This document shows, one piece after another, positions 8,885 through 19,590 of a DNA stretch of 64,000 nucleotides; position 1 is the stretch's first letter; the number at the start of each line of letters is the position of its first letter. Source of the DNA: Thalassomonas sp. M1454. Its GTDB lineage: Bacteria; Pseudomonadota; Gammaproteobacteria; Enterobacterales; Alteromonadaceae. Where the stretch lies: positions 1 through 64,000 of the forward strand of contig NZ_VKDD01000008.1 in assembly GCF_007097525.1 (NCBI RefSeq), given 5' to 3'. A program made the position numbers and the translations under genes. The notes under the pieces were generated by a model. That model had not been told where the DNA came from and did not search any database. It saw only the letters and a list, made by a program, of their open reading frames with translations.

Positions 8885-9982
8885 CTATTTGTGTCTTGTT
8901 AAAATAACACCACATTCGATATGGTCGGTATAAGGGAACTGATCGAACAAGGCAAAGTTTTCAACTTTATGAGTTTTACATAAAGTTTTCAGATTGTGAT
9001 GCAGTGTATGTGGATTACAAGAAATGTAGATAATTTTCTCAAAACGCGATACCAGCTCTTCAGAAGCAGGATCAAGACCTGCTCTTGGAGGATCGACTAA
9101 TACTGTATCGTAACTGTAACTTGATAAATCAAATCCTTGTAAACGCCTAAATTCTCTTTCGCCATTCATTGCTTGGCTAAATTCTTCACTCGACATACGA
9201 ATAATATCTAAGTTATCAATATTATTATCAGCTATGTTGATTTGTGCTGACGTTACTGAGCTTTTTGATATTTCAGTTGCTAGTACTTTTTCAAAATTAG
9301 GTGCAAGGGCAATACTAAAATTACCATTACCGCAATACAGCTCAACTAAATCGCCGGATGAATTTTCAGTTGCATCACTGGCCCAAGTTAGCATCTTTTG
9401 GTTTACGCCACCATTTGGCTGGGTAAAACTATTTTCAACTTGTTGGTATTTGAGCTGTTTACCTTTTACTGTCAGTATTTCAGTAACGAACTCTTTGCCA
9501 AGCACTACCTTTTGTTTACGCGCACGACCAATAATATCTGTAGGAGCAATAGTTGCTAATTTAAGCTTTAACTTTTCAGCTTCAACTTGCCATTCATCGT
9601 CAAGCTGTTTGTGATATAGCAAGCTAATTAATAATTCACCACTTAGCGTTGAGAGGAAATCAACTTGAAATAATTTTCTACGCAATAGCTCATTGTCTTT
9701 AATGTTTGTAATTAACGCGCTCATGGCTTTGTTAATTATTTCACTAGCCACAGGAAAAGTATCAACGCGATATTTTTCTCGTGTCTCTTTATTAAACATA
9801 ATGTAGTAAACGTCATCACCATCATGCCAAACCCTAAACTCAGCACGCAGTCGATAATTTAAAGGCTCTGAAGTAAATATCTCCGCATCAGGTACATCAA
9901 AGTCAGCAAACAAAGCTGCCATGTCTTGCTTTTTTTTTGCTAATTGCGACGCGTAATTATCAGGATGGATGTGACTAAACAT
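8885..9982 (-). CDS. trmA: tRNA (uracil-5-)-methyltransferase TrmA
   Basis: 365 residues, the length of E. coli TrmA. The enzyme makes 5-methyluridine at position 54 of tRNA using S-adenosylmethionine. Visible motifs are the AdoMet loop [12 protein letters not shown], the DPPRAGLD motif, the catalytic nucleophile in YISCNPHTL, and a C-terminal ECGVILTR with the general-base Glu. The N-terminal part lacks the iron-sulphur TRAM domain of RumA, which fits TrmA. It is convergent with fabR. The start [14 protein letters not shown] fits the family; GGTCC-rich DNA precedes the ATG and an AAGG lies close upstream. Confidence 0.95.
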   Translation of the reverse strand: MFSHIHPDNYASQLAKKKQDMAALFADFDVPDAEIFTSEPLNYRLRAEFRVWHDGDDVYYIMFNKETREKYRVDTFPVASEIINKAMSALITNIKDNELLRRKLFQVDFLSTLSGELLISLLYHKQLDDEWQVEAEKLKLKLATIAPTDIIGRARKQKVVLGKEFVTEILTVKGKQLKYQQVENSFTQPNGGVNQKMLTWASDATENSSGDLVELYCGNGNFSIALAPNFEKVLATEISKSSVTSAQINIADNNIDNLDIIRMSSEEFSQAMNGEREFRRLQGFDLSSYSYDTVLVDPPRAGLDPASEELVSRFEKIIYISCNPHTLHHNLKTLCKTHKVENFALFDQFPYTDHIECGVILTRHK

Positions 9983-10082
9983 AAAAGGACCTTATTTTTC
10001 ATTAAGTGCGAATTTTAGCCTTTGTTGTTCGATAGCTCAAGGATTGCTTACTTTATTAACAGCAACGAATAAGTAGTTAAAA

Positions 10083-10111
10083 AGCAATTGTTAATATAAT
10101 TAACAATTGCT
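10083..10111. promoter_or_regulatory. 29-bp palindrome in divergent promoter region
   Basis: AGCAATTGTTAAT (10083-10095), three-base centre ATA, ATTAACAATTGCT (10099-10111): a perfect 13-bp inverted repeat between trmA (minus) and the YjiH-type gene (plus). There is no T-run, so an operator is more likely than a terminator. The binding protein is unknown. Confidence 0.5.
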
Positions 10112-10220
10112 ATTGGCTTGCCATTATACAATTCGATATAATTTACTAATCGTGCTTATTTATTATTCTGTGCCATAGTAATAATAAATCCTCCTAATTT
10201 AATATTAAGTCTTTGTTAAC

Positions 10221-11570
10221 ATGAACTCTATTTTCACCCTGCGTAACCTCCTAATGTTTTTTATACCCTCAATTGTGGGGGTAGGATTTTTTATGTTGCC
10301 GATCAGCTTTAATGGTGAAATGAGCATTCCTGTAGCCGTCATAGCAAAGTTTTTTCAACAAAGCTTATCCTCTATTATTCTCGAGTTGGTTTGTGTCGTT
10401 ATAGTGATAAGCGCGTTATTAACCATTTTCTTTAGCACTCTACAGCCCAAGTCGGTTCATGTTAGTTCATTGCTTGGCAGCCTTTTTATTGTGTCACCTG
10501 CTTGGTTAGTGGTCCGTTGTTTAGGCGCTGCTTTTGCTGTGTTAGTTTATTTTAAACAGGGTTCGGCAATGATCTGGAGTGAAAACACTGGTGGTTTGCT
10601 ATTACATGATCTTATGCCAATTTTATTCTCTGTATTTATCTTTGCAGGATTACTTTTACCCTTATTACTCAACTTTGGTTTGCTTGAGCTAGTTGGCACA
10701 TTATTTAGTAAAGTAATGAGGCCGCTTTTTAAGTTGCCTGGTCGCTCAGCAATCGATTGTACAACGTCTTGGTTAGGTGATGGCACTGTAGGTGTATTAC
10801 TAACAAGTAAACAATATGAGCAGAATATATATACCCAAAGAGAAGCCGCGGTAGTGGGGACTACTTTTTCGGCTGTATCTATAACTTTTAGCTTAATTGT
10901 TATTGCTGAAGTTGGCTTGATTCATATGTTCGTACCTTTTTATTTTGCTGTTTGTTTAGCTGGTTTTGTTGCGGCGTTAATCGTACCTAGATTACCACCG
11001 TTATCTTTTAAGAAAGATCTATATATAGATGGTACAAGTCCGGATCCTCTTGCTCATGCAATTCCTGAGCATGCAAATATTTTTAGTCACGCTTTTAAAC
11101 TAGCAATTACCAGAGCTGCGCAAGTCACTAGCTTAAAGTCTGTTCTCCAACAAAGCTTTCATAACGTCTGCGAAATGATTTTAGTTGTACTTCCTGTGGT
11201 GATGGGCATAGGTACACTAGCGCTTATGTTAGCGGAATTTACACCTATATTTGATTACTTAGGTATGCCTTTTGTTCCTTATCTAGAGTTATTGCAGGTG
11301 CCACAAGCTGAAGTTGCGGCTAAGTCGGTAGTGATAGGCTTCGCCGATATGTTTTTACCTTCAATATTAATTGCTGGTGTTGATAATGAAATGACTCGCT
11401 TTATTGTTGCGGCTTTATCTATTACGCAATTAATTTATATGTCAGAAGTTGGCGCTATGCTTCTAGGTACGAAAATTCCGGTCAACCTGCTAGAACTTTT
11501 TATTATTTTCATCTTAAGAACAATTGTTACTTTACCGGTAATTGTTTTAGTAGCGCATTTAGTTTTCTAA
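10221..11570 (+). CDS. YjiH-family inner-membrane protein (nucleoside-recognition/Gate domain)
   Basis: 449 residues with about ten hydrophobic segments spread along the length. The first (LMFFIPSIVGVGFFMLPI), the GVLLTSKQYEQ stretch after DCTTSWLGDGTVG, and the C-terminal half (VVLPVVMGIGTLALMLAEFTPIFDYLGMPFVPYLELL, then FADMFLPSILIAG) follow the YjiH / nucleoside-recognition (Gate) family. Transport of a small molecule is probable but the substrate is unknown. The gene stands alone, divergent from trmA, behind a region with a 29-bp palindrome. No clear terminator follows. Confidence 0.8.
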   Translation: MNSIFTLRNLLMFFIPSIVGVGFFMLPISFNGEMSIPVAVIAKFFQQSLSSIILELVCVVIVISALLTIFFSTLQPKSVHVSSLLGSLFIVSPAWLVVRCLGAAFAVLVYFKQGSAMIWSENTGGLLLHDLMPILFSVFIFAGLLLPLLLNFGLLELVGTLFSKVMRPLFKLPGRSAIDCTTSWLGDGTVGVLLTSKQYEQNIYTQREAAVVGTTFSAVSITFSLIVIAEVGLIHMFVPFYFAVCLAGFVAALIVPRLPPLSFKKDLYIDGTSPDPLAHAIPEHANIFSHAFKLAITRAAQVTSLKSVLQQSFHNVCEMILVVLPVVMGIGTLALMLAEFTPIFDYLGMPFVPYLELLQVPQAEVAAKSVVIGFADMFLPSILIAGVDNEMTRFIVAALSITQLIYMSEVGAMLLGTKIPVNLLELFIIFILRTIVTLPVIVLVAHLVF

Positions 11571-12086
11571 ATTGCCCTTATAAGTTCCTAAAATATTGTT
11601 ATTAATTGTAACCGAAAATAGGTTTTTTTTGTTTTCAGTTACAAATTGAAAAGTTTGCCATTTAAGTGGTTTTAGCCACTAGTTTGATCAGAATCAAAAC
11701 TAGCTTTTCGATAATAGATTTTTAGCTATAAGTTGAAGACAATCACCTTTAAATGTCTGTTAACCCTGTTAACATACTGCTAACATAAGCCTTGTGCGCA
11801 ATATTAAGTCTTTAAAATTAGCTAAGCTATTGCAATCACAGAACAAAATAGTGGCAATTTTTATTTAAAAGTGCACTTTTTTTTGTTTAAAAACATTTAA
11901 AATAAAAAAAATTAGACTAGTATAAAGTTAACTGTTTTATACGAATTTTCATCAAATAGAATATTATTTGTGCGATATCACTATTTTTTGAGTTACATAT
12001 TTTTTCTTATTAAAACATATGGCTTGCAATCTTACTGATATATTACATATGTTAAAAAAATAAATTAGAATTCGCAGGAGATCATA
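11571..12086. other. AT-rich gene-free region before the RND operon
   Basis: 516 bases without a credible gene. It holds AATTGTAAC (11604-11612) facing GTTACAAATTG (11638-11648), half sites resembling the palindrome at 25648-25662, and long A/T tracts near 11880-11920. Nearer the adaptor gene, ACATAT/ATATGT words recur (about 11995-12055). A promoter for the pump is expected here but I cannot fix one. Confidence 0.5.
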
Positions 12087-13193
12087 ATGCGCTTCAAAGT
12101 TCTTGGAATATCATCACTGTTGGTATTATTAGTTACCGGTTGTGGCGAGCAACAAAAAAAGGTTGCAGCTCCAGTAGCAGCACCAGAGGTCGGCGTGCTA
12201 AGCATGCAATACGAAAAACTTAATCTAGTTGCTAAATACCCGGGCAAAACCGAAGCAATGTCGACAGTTCAGATTTCAACTGAAATACGCGGTAAAATTA
12301 TCGCCAGTAACGTTGTTGAAGGTGCAAATGTTAAGCGTGGTCAAGTTCTATTTAGAATGGACCCTAAACCGTTTGAAGCAAAAGTAGCGAATGCGAAAAG
12401 TGCATTAGAGCAAGCAAAAGCTGAAGTTGCGCTAGCAGAAGTTAAAAATAACATGTCAGAGTCTTTAGCAAGTGAAAACGTGCTAAGTAAATTAGATGCT
12501 GAACAAGTTAAAGTTGATTTGGATGTTGCAAAAGCGGCTATGGCTGCAGCGCAAGCTACACTGGTTTCTGCTGAACTTAACTTGAAGAAAACTAGTATTA
12601 GTTCTCCAATTGATGGTGTAGTTGGTTTAACTGACGTAAGTGTTGGTGAAATTAAAGGCCCATTATCAGGTCCTCTAGTTGAAATCACGGCTAATCAATT
12701 TGTACAAGTTTATAGTCAAATTGGCGAAAAAGAGCATTTTGAAAATATGCTTGATTTACAAGAGCGTACAGCAAGCCAAATCAGTACACTAGAACTTGAA
12801 TTACCAAACGGTGCTATATACGAGCATGAAGGTCAATTAGACTATATAGGTAATGAAGTTTCGCCAACGAGTGGTACAGTTACTTACCGTTTAATCTTCC
12901 CTAACCCTCAAGGACTATTGCTAAGTGGTCAAAATGTTACGGTTGTTGCAACAGACAAGCGTAAGAGTAAATTCTTTTCAATCCCACAAAAAGCTGTTCA
13001 AGAAGATCAGTCTGGCCGTTATGTGTTAGTTGTTGATGAAAACAACGTTGCACAAAAGCGCTACCTTACATTGGGCGACCGTTTTGAAAGTAACTGGATA
13101 GTGAAAAAAGGCTTAAACGAAGGTGAGTTAGTTATAACTACGGGCATTTTAAGAGCTAAACCAGGTAAACCTGTTTCTCCAATTAAACAATAG
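12087..13193 (+). CDS. RND efflux periplasmic adaptor lipoprotein (AcrA/MexA type)
   Basis: 368 residues. It begins with a lipoprotein signal ending in the lipobox LVTGC (C19), so it is probably anchored to the inner membrane facing the periplasm. The order is barrel/lipoyl half (VQISTEIRGKIIASNVVEGANVKRGQ), an alpha-helical hairpin of heptad-like Ala/Lys/Glu sequence (about residues 95-165), the second lipoyl half (SISSPIDGVVG), then beta-barrel and membrane-proximal domains. It links the RND pump to an outer-membrane channel. The permease gene follows after 11 bases, so they are one operon. No TolC-like gene is adjacent, so a channel encoded elsewhere is expected. RBS CAGGAG is good. Confidence 0.95.
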   Translation: MRFKVLGISSLLVLLVTGCGEQQKKVAAPVAAPEVGVLSMQYEKLNLVAKYPGKTEAMSTVQISTEIRGKIIASNVVEGANVKRGQVLFRMDPKPFEAKVANAKSALEQAKAEVALAEVKNNMSESLASENVLSKLDAEQVKVDLDVAKAAMAAAQATLVSAELNLKKTSISSPIDGVVGLTDVSVGEIKGPLSGPLVEITANQFVQVYSQIGEKEHFENMLDLQERTASQISTLELELPNGAIYEHEGQLDYIGNEVSPTSGTVTYRLIFPNPQGLLLSGQNVTVVATDKRKSKFFSIPQKAVQEDQSGRYVLVVDENNVAQKRYLTLGDRFESNWIVKKGLNEGELVITTGILRAKPGKPVSPIKQ

Positions 13194-13204
13194 GAAATAT
13201 ATTC

Positions 13205-16200
13205 ATGGCTGACTTTTTTATAAATCGCCCGAAATTTGCGATTGTATTATCTATTGTTTTAACGCTTGCTGGTGTTTTAACTTTACTTAAAATGCCAGTG
13301 TCGCTATACCCAAGTGTAGCGCCACCAACAATTCAAATTAAAGCATTCTTTCCTGGCGCTGATCACAACACTATTCGTGATACTGTGGCATCTGTTATTG
13401 AGCAAGAGGTAAACGGCGTTGAACGTATGATTTACCTTGATTCAAAATCAAGTAACGACGGTAGTTATATTGCACGTATTACTTTTGAGATTGGCACCGA
13501 TGCTGACTTTGCACAAACACTTGTGCAAAATCGTGTAAACAAAGCAAGCAGTAAGCTACCTGGTGTTGTAAATCAGCTTGGTGTTACGGTTGCTAAAGTT
13601 TCACCATCAATGTTATTAACAGTAAGCTTATACTCTCCTAATGGCACATACGATGGCCTTTATATTTCAAACTACATGGCTTTGAATATGAAAGATCCAC
13701 TGTTACGTACCGCAGGTATTGGTGAGCTTAAAGTAATGGGTGAGAAGAACTACTCATTACGTATTTGGTTAGATAATGAAAAAATGGCAGCTTTAAATGT
13801 TTCTGACAGTGAAGTTGCATCAGCTATCGCATCTCAAAACGCGACTATTTCGGCAGGTAAAATAGGTGAAAGCCCAGCACCATCTGCGCAAGTATTCCAA
13901 TATACAATTCAAACCAAAGGTCGTTTAAAAGAAGCCAAGCAATTTGAAGACATCATTATCCGTGGTGAGCCAGATGGTAGCTTTGTACGTATTTCAGACG
14001 TAGCTCGTGTCGAATTATCGTCAGAAAAATACAACACCAAAGCTTTCTACAATGAATATGAAAGCCCACTTATGATTGCTTATTTAGCACCAGGTGCAAA
14101 CTCGTTAAAAGTTGCTGATGCCCTGAAAGCTAAAATGGTCGAATTAGAAAAATCTTTCCCTGATGACTTAGAATACGATATCGCTTTTGATTCTACGTTA
14201 TTTATTAAAACTTCGATGTCAGAAGTAGTTAAAACCTTATATGAAGCCTTAGTGTTAGTAACTATTATTACCTTCTTATTTTTACAAAACTGGCGTGCAA
14301 CACTTATACCGTGTATCGCAATTCCGGTTTCATTAGTTGGTACCTTCTTAGTAATGCAAGCTTTTGGTATGGATATAAACACCATTACCATGTTTGGTTT
14401 GATCCTTGCCATTGGTGTGGTAGTTGATGCAGCGATCGTTGTAATTGAAAACGTTGAACGTTTAATGCACGAAGATCATTTACCAGCTAAAGAAGCTACA
14501 TCATTAGCTATGAAAGAAGTTACCGCGCCACTTATTGCTTCAGCTTTAGTATTGATGGCGGTATTTGTACCTGTATCTTTAGCCCCAGGTATGGTTGGTA
14601 TTTTATATCAACAATTTGGTGTAGCTATTGTTGCTTCTACAATTATTTCTACCGTGGTAGCACTAACATTAACACCTGCACTTTGTGCAACTATGATGAA
14701 AATTGTGCCTCTAGCAACTAAAGGTCCTCTAGGTTGGTTTAACAAGTTTATTGATAATTTAACTATTGGCTACGGCGGTACAGTTAAGTTCTTAGGTCGT
14801 CGATTCTTACTTACCTTAACTGTGTTTGTTGGTTTGATTGCTTACACTGGATACTTAGGTGTTAACTTACCAGGTGGTTTCTTACCTGATGAAGATAAAG
14901 GTTCATTTATTATGGACGTATCTTTACCAGAAGCAGCAACACTTGCTAGAACCGTTGACGAAGTAAAAGACATTACTAATCAGTTAAATGCTATTCCAGG
15001 TGTTAAAACAGTACTTTCAGCAAATGGTTTTAGTTTACTTAAAGGTACTGCTGCAACAAACTCAGCCATGTTAATCATTTCTTTAGATGATTGGAGTCTG
15101 CGTAAAACGCCTGAATTATCGCAAGTGGCAATTATGGCGCAAGCCCGTAAAATATTAGCAAATAGTTTTGAAGCAAAAGGTTTAGTATTAGCTACTCCTG
15201 CAATTCCTGGTTTAGGTTCAACTTCAGGTATTACTGTTATGCTTGAGGATACTTTAGGTCGCTCTACTGAGTCTTTAGGTCCTGTATATCAATTATTTGC
15301 AAGTGAGCTAATGAAGCGTCCTGAAATTGCGGTAGCATTTTCTACTTACACTTCACAAGTACCACAGTTATTACTTGATATTGACTATGAAGCCGCAACT
15401 AAATTAGGCGTTAGACCAATTGATATTAATAATACCTTAGCAACAATGTTTGGTAAGAAGTACGTAAATGATTTCACTAAATTTGGTAAAAACTACCAAG
15501 TAAATATCATGTCTGATGCAGAATACAGAAATGATGAATCTGATTTAGATAGCTTATATGTACGAGCTGCTTCTGGACAAATGGTTCGTTTCTCTGCTTT
15601 CTCAGAATTTAAGAAAATAACTGGTGCCGATGTTTCAGCCCGTTATAACCTGTTTAACGCAACGCAGTTACTTGTTGTACCTATGCCGGGTGTAAGCTCT
15701 GGTGATGCAATCGCAGCTATTTCTGATGTTGGTGATAACTTATTACCTGCTGGTTATGCTTATGAGTGGACTGGTCAAACTTACCAAGAAGTTAAAACTT
15801 CTGGTGGTATGGGCGCATTATTTGGTTTAGCTATGCTATTCACTTACCTTTTCCTAGTTGCTCAGTACGAAAGTTGGGTAACACCATTTGCAATCATGCT
15901 TTGTGTACCAACAGCATTACTTGGTTCTATGGTGTTTGTAACGCTTATGGGCGGCACGTTAAACCTTTACGTTCAAATTGGTTTAGTCTTGATGATAGGT
16001 ATGGCATGTCGTAACGCAATATTAATTGTTGAGTTTGCTAAAGTGCTTCGTGAAGAGCGTGGTATGACTATCCTTGAAGCGGGTGTTGAAGCAGCTAAGT
16101 TACGTATGCGTGCGGTATTGATGACTGCATTATCATTTATCTTAGGTGTAACTCCATTAGTATTAGCTACAGGTGCTGGTTCTGCTTCACGTAATACTAT

Positions 16201-16357
16201 GGGCCACTCAGTATGGGGCGGCATGGTAACAGCAACAGTTGTTGGTTGTATTTTCGTTCCTGTGTTCTTTATGATGTTCCAAAAACTGCGTGAACGTTTT
16301 GGGTCTCGTACAGAACTAGCTGCACAGGCTGATGCTGACAGAGAAGCAAAAGCTTAA
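13205..16357 (+). CDS. RND multidrug efflux permease (HAE-1 family)
   Basis: 1050 residues, the size of AcrB. Start MADFFINRPKFAIVLSIVL and the duplicated layout of TM1, porter domain, TM2-6, TM7, porter domain, TM8-12 are as in AcrB. FFPGADHNTIRDTVASVIEQEVNGV and LPEAATLARTVDEV mark the two porter halves. TM4 reads GVVVDAAIVVIENVER, so only D408 of the usual Asp pair is present (A409 replaces the second), and TM10 reads ACRNAILIVEFAK, with R936 where AcrB has Lys940. These changes affect the proton relay and are discussed as a finding. It probably exports amphiphilic compounds. It is the second gene of an operon with the adaptor. Confidence 0.95.
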   Translation: MADFFINRPKFAIVLSIVLTLAGVLTLLKMPVSLYPSVAPPTIQIKAFFPGADHNTIRDTVASVIEQEVNGVERMIYLDSKSSNDGSYIARITFEIGTDADFAQTLVQNRVNKASSKLPGVVNQLGVTVAKVSPSMLLTVSLYSPNGTYDGLYISNYMALNMKDPLLRTAGIGELKVMGEKNYSLRIWLDNEKMAALNVSDSEVASAIASQNATISAGKIGESPAPSAQVFQYTIQTKGRLKEAKQFEDIIIRGEPDGSFVRISDVARVELSSEKYNTKAFYNEYESPLMIAYLAPGANSLKVADALKAKMVELEKSFPDDLEYDIAFDSTLFIKTSMSEVVKTLYEALVLVTIITFLFLQNWRATLIPCIAIPVSLVGTFLVMQAFGMDINTITMFGLILAIGVVVDAAIVVIENVERLMHEDHLPAKEATSLAMKEVTAPLIASALVLMAVFVPVSLAPGMVGILYQQFGVAIVASTIISTVVALTLTPALCATMMKIVPLATKGPLGWFNKFIDNLTIGYGGTVKFLGRRFLLTLTVFVGLIAYTGYLGVNLPGGFLPDEDKGSFIMDVSLPEAATLARTVDEVKDITNQLNAIPGVKTVLSANGFSLLKGTAATNSAMLIISLDDWSLRKTPELSQVAIMAQARKILANSFEAKGLVLATPAIPGLGSTSGITVMLEDTLGRSTESLGPVYQLFASELMKRPEIAVAFSTYTSQVPQLLLDIDYEAATKLGVRPIDINNTLATMFGKKYVNDFTKFGKNYQVNIMSDAEYRNDESDLDSLYVRAASGQMVRFSAFSEFKKITGADVSARYNLFNATQLLVVPMPGVSSGDAIAAISDVGDNLLPAGYAYEWTGQTYQEVKTSGGMGALFGLAMLFTYLFLVAQYESWVTPFAIMLCVPTALLGSMVFVTLMGGTLNLYVQIGLVLMIGMACRNAILIVEFAKVLREERGMTILEAGVEAAKLRMRAVLMTALSFILGVTPLVLATGAGSASRNTMGHSVWGGMVTATVVGCIFVPVFFMMFQKLRERFGSRTELAAQADADREAKA

Positions 16358-16381
16358 TTTAATATCAATAAATTGAGCATC

Positions 16382-16410
16382 AAAAAAGCGAGCTATTAGC
16401 TCGCTTTTTT
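16382..16410. terminator. Bidirectional terminator between RND permease and uvrA
   Basis: GCGAGCT-att-AGCTCGC (16388-16404) flanked by six A on the left and six T on the right, so it can end transcription from both convergent genes. Confidence 0.92.
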
Positions 16411-16432
16411 ATTGCCTGAAATATGATTTAGA

Positions 16433-16488
16433 GACTAGAAGACTAGAAGACTAGAAGACTAGAAGACTAGAAGACTAGAAGACTAGAG
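16433..16488. repeat. 8-bp simple tandem repeat (GACTAGAA)n
   Basis: Six perfect head-to-tail copies of GACTAGAA (16433-16480) and a seventh with one change (GACTAGAG, 16481-16488). It lies between convergent genes and codes for nothing obvious; the period is not a multiple of three. Confidence 0.95.
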
Positions 16489-16542
16489 ACTGAACCCAGG
16501 ACTGATGTGACTTGGATGTATAGGTCACTCTATGCCTCTGAA

Positions 16543-19374
16543 TTATTTATTCTCTAATAATGGTTTTAAGAACCTGGCGGTATGTGAGACTTTATCTTTA
16601 GCAACATCGTCTGGTGTACCAGTAACTAAGATCTCGCCACCACCAGCACCACCTTCAGGGCCTAAATCAACAATCCAGTCCGCCGTTTTTATCACATCTA
16701 AATTGTGCTCAATAATAACTACGGTATTACCGTGATCACGTAATCTATGTAAAACATGCATTAACTGTTTTATATCGTGAAAGTGTAAACCAGTAGTCGG
16801 CTCATCTAAGATATAAAGCGTCTGTCCGGTATCGCGTTTAGATAATTCTTTAGCAAGCTTAACTCGCTGAGCTTCACCACCAGAAAGGGTAGTAGCAGAT
16901 TGTCCTAATTTAATGTACGACAAGCCCACATCAATCAAGGTTTGTAGTTTACGCTTAACCGCAGGAATTGCGTGGAAGAAATCAAAAGCATCTTCAATAG
17001 TCATGTCTAATAACTCATGAATATTCTTGCCTTTATAGCGTATTTCTAAAGTTTCACGGTTATAGCGTTTACCTTTACAAACATCACAAGGTACATAAAC
17101 GTCAGGTAAAAAGTGCATCTCTACCTTAATTAAACCATCACCCTGACAAGCTTCACAGCGACCACCTTTCACGTTGAAGCTAAAGCGACCTGGCTTGTAA
17201 CCACGAGATCGAGATTCTTGCGTGGCAGAGAAAATTTCACGAATGGCTGTAAATATACCTGTATAAGTAGCTGGATTTGAGCGTGGAGTTCTACCTATCG
17301 GACTTTGGTCAATATCAATTACTTTATCGAGTTTCTCAAGTCCGGTAATGCTTTTATAAGGAGATGGAACATCTACTGTTGCTCGGTTCAGTTCTATATG
17401 AGCAATCTTATATAAAGTGTCATTGATTAGCGTTGATTTACCTGAGCCCGATACACCAGTAATACATGTCATTAAACCTAGAGGTAAGGTTAAATCAACG
17501 TTTTTAAGATTATTACCCGAGGCGCCTTTAAGCACTAGTACTTCTTCAGTATCTATTGGTGTACGCTTTTTCGGGACTTCTATTTGTTCGACCCCGGATA
17601 AGTACTTGCCAGTAAGAGAATTTTCGTTAGCTAAGATATCATCAATAGTACCCTCGGCGATAACTTGGCCACCATGAACACCAGCACCTGGGCCGATATC
17701 GATAACATGATCTGCCAGTTTAATAGCGTCTTCGTCATGTTCAACAACTATGACACTATTACCTAAATCGCGTAAATGAATCAGTGTTTTTAATAAACGT
17801 TCATTGTCACGTTGGTGTAAACCGATAGAGGGCTCATCAAGCACATACATTACCCCAACTAAGCCGGCGCCAATTTGCGAGGCTAATCGGATGCGCTGTG
17901 CTTCACCGCCCGATAATGTATCAGCACTGCGAGATATGGATAAATAATTAAGGCCAACATTAACTAAAAAGCCTAAGCGATCATTGATCTCTTTTAATAT
18001 CTTGTCAGCAATCTTTGCCCGTTGTCCGCTTAGGTTTAAATTAGCAAAAAACTCGGCCGACTCAGCAATCGAAAATTCAACGATTTCATTAAGAGGCTTA
18101 TCCGCAACAAATACATTTCGAGCTTCTAGGCGTAAACGACTACCAGAACAACTAGGGCAGGCTTGCGAATTCAAATACTTAGCAAGTTCATCACGAACTG
18201 CATTAGATTCAGTTTCACGGTAGCGTCTGTCCATATTAACTAAGATGCCCTCGAAAGGATGCTTACGAACAACAATGTCACCACGGTCATTCATATATTT
18301 GAACTGGATATTTTGGCTGCCACTACCATTGAGAATTATATTCTGAATTTCTTCATCAAGTTCATTGAACGCTGTATTCAAATCAAATTGATAATGCTCG
18401 GCAAGTGAGGTGAGCATTTGGAAGTAATAAAAATTTCGTTTATCCCAACCACGAATGGCGCCACCAGATAAGCTTAATTCGCTATTAGCAATTACTCGGT
18501 TAGGATCAAAAAACTGTTTAATGCCTAAGCCGTCACAGCTTTGACAAGCACCTGCAGGGTTATTGAAAGAAAATAAACGAGGCTCAGGCTTTTGCATACT
18601 ATAGCCACATTGCGGACAAGCAAAATTGGCTGAGAATAATAATTCATCGCGTTCAGGCTCATCCATAAATGCGATAGAGGCAATACCATCGGTAAGGCCT
18701 AAGGTTGTTTCAAATGATTCAGTTAAACGAGTTTGTATGTCTTCTCTAACTTTAAGGCGATCAACAACCACTTCAATAGTGTGCTTTTTGTGTAAGTCTA
18801 GCTTAGGTGGATCGGATAAATCACAAACTTCGCCATCAATTCGAGCGCGGATGTAACCTTGGTTGGCAAGGTTATCGAGCAACTTAACATGTTCACCTTT
18901 ACGGTTTTGTACTACAGGAGCGAGCAACATTACTTTAGTGCCTTCTTCAAGCTCAAGTACACTATCTACCATTTGACTGATTGTTTTTGCAGTTAATGGC
19001 TCTTTATGAGTAGGGCATCTTGGTTCACCGGCACGAGCGTACAATAATCTTAAATAATCGTATATTTCAGTAATAGTACCAACAGTTGAACGTGGATTGT
19101 GTGAAGTTGATTTCTGCTCAATTGAAATTGCTGGCGATAAACCTTCAATATGATCGACATCAGGCTTTTCCATTAACGATAAAAATTGACGAGCATAAGC
19201 CGATAATGACTCTACATAACGGCGTTGACCTTCTGCATATAAAGTATCAAAAGCTAATGATGATTTACCTGAGCCAGATAAGCCAGTGATCACTACGAGT
19301 TGATCCCTTGGAATATCTACGTCGATATTCTTTAGATTATGGGTACGGGCACCACGAACTTCAATTTGTTTCAT
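16543..19374 (-). CDS. uvrA: Excinuclease ABC subunit A
   Basis: 943 residues (E. coli UvrA 940). UvrA is the DNA-damage-recognition ATPase of nucleotide excision repair. Two ABC modules are present: Walker [10 protein letters not shown] with K37 and GVSGSGKST, signature LSGGEAQR twice, Walker B VLDEPS and ILDEPT. Zinc-binding Cys sets are CPQCGYS...CQSCDG and CEACQGDG...[17 protein letters not shown] sits a few bases before the ATG. In many relatives uvrA is divergent from ssb; here its upstream neighbour is the S10 operon instead. I see no clear SOS box (CTGT-N8-ACAG) upstream. Confidence 0.98.
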   Translation of the reverse strand: MKQIEVRGARTHNLKNIDVDIPRDQLVVITGLSGSGKSSLAFDTLYAEGQRRYVESLSAYARQFLSLMEKPDVDHIEGLSPAISIEQKSTSHNPRSTVGTITEIYDYLRLLYARAGEPRCPTHKEPLTAKTISQMVDSVLELEEGTKVMLLAPVVQNRKGEHVKLLDNLANQGYIRARIDGEVCDLSDPPKLDLHKKHTIEVVVDRLKVREDIQTRLTESFETTLGLTDGIASIAFMDEPERDELLFSANFACPQCGYSMQKPEPRLFSFNNPAGACQSCDGLGIKQFFDPNRVIANSELSLSGGAIRGWDKRNFYYFQMLTSLAEHYQFDLNTAFNELDEEIQNIILNGSGSQNIQFKYMNDRGDIVVRKHPFEGILVNMDRRYRETESNAVRDELAKYLNSQACPSCSGSRLRLEARNVFVADKPLNEIVEFSIAESAEFFANLNLSGQRAKIADKILKEINDRLGFLVNVGLNYLSISRSADTLSGGEAQRIRLASQIGAGLVGVMYVLDEPSIGLHQRDNERLLKTLIHLRDLGNSVIVVEHDEDAIKLADHVIDIGPGAGVHGGQVIAEGTIDDILANENSLTGKYLSGVEQIEVPKKRTPIDTEEVLVLKGASGNNLKNVDLTLPLGLMTCITGVSGSGKSTLINDTLYKIAHIELNRATVDVPSPYKSITGLEKLDKVIDIDQSPIGRTPRSNPATYTGIFTAIREIFSATQESRSRGYKPGRFSFNVKGGRCEACQGDGLIKVEMHFLPDVYVPCDVCKGKRYNRETLEIRYKGKNIHELLDMTIEDAFDFFHAIPAVKRKLQTLIDVGLSYIKLGQSATTLSGGEAQRVKLAKELSKRDTGQTLYILDEPTTGLHFHDIKQLMHVLHRLRDHGNTVVIIEHNLDVIKTADWIVDLGPEGGAGGGEILVTGTPDDVAKDKVSHTARFLKPLLENK

Positions 19375-19559
19375 ATTTTTCCTTTTGCTGCCTTCGGCTC
19401 TAACATCACTCTAATAGAATAGGCCAGCCTGAAATTTTAACAGTCGATTATTATGACATAAAAGCAGCACAAAAATCAGACTATAATGGTATTTTGTTTA
19501 CTACTTAAATTAAGAAATTGCTGAACATGGATTAAAACAAAGTTGTTTACTATTTAGGC

Positions 19560-19587
19560 TTGTCTTTATTTCTAACTTGTGTATAAT
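19560..19587 (+). promoter_or_regulatory. S10 operon promoter
   Basis: A sigma-70-type promoter: TTGTCT (19560-19565), a 16-base spacer and a perfect TATAAT (19582-19587). It is about 185 bases upstream of rpsJ, leaving a long leader. The DNA between it and uvrA (19375-19559) shows no gene. Confidence 0.8.
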
Positions 19588-19590
19588 ACG

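Noticed and set aside
16433-16488. CRISPR array
   Set aside because: The repeats have no spacers; the unit is 8 bp and head-to-tail.
19375-19559. LexA box for uvrA
   Set aside because: No CTGT-N8-ACAG of fair quality upstream of uvrA.
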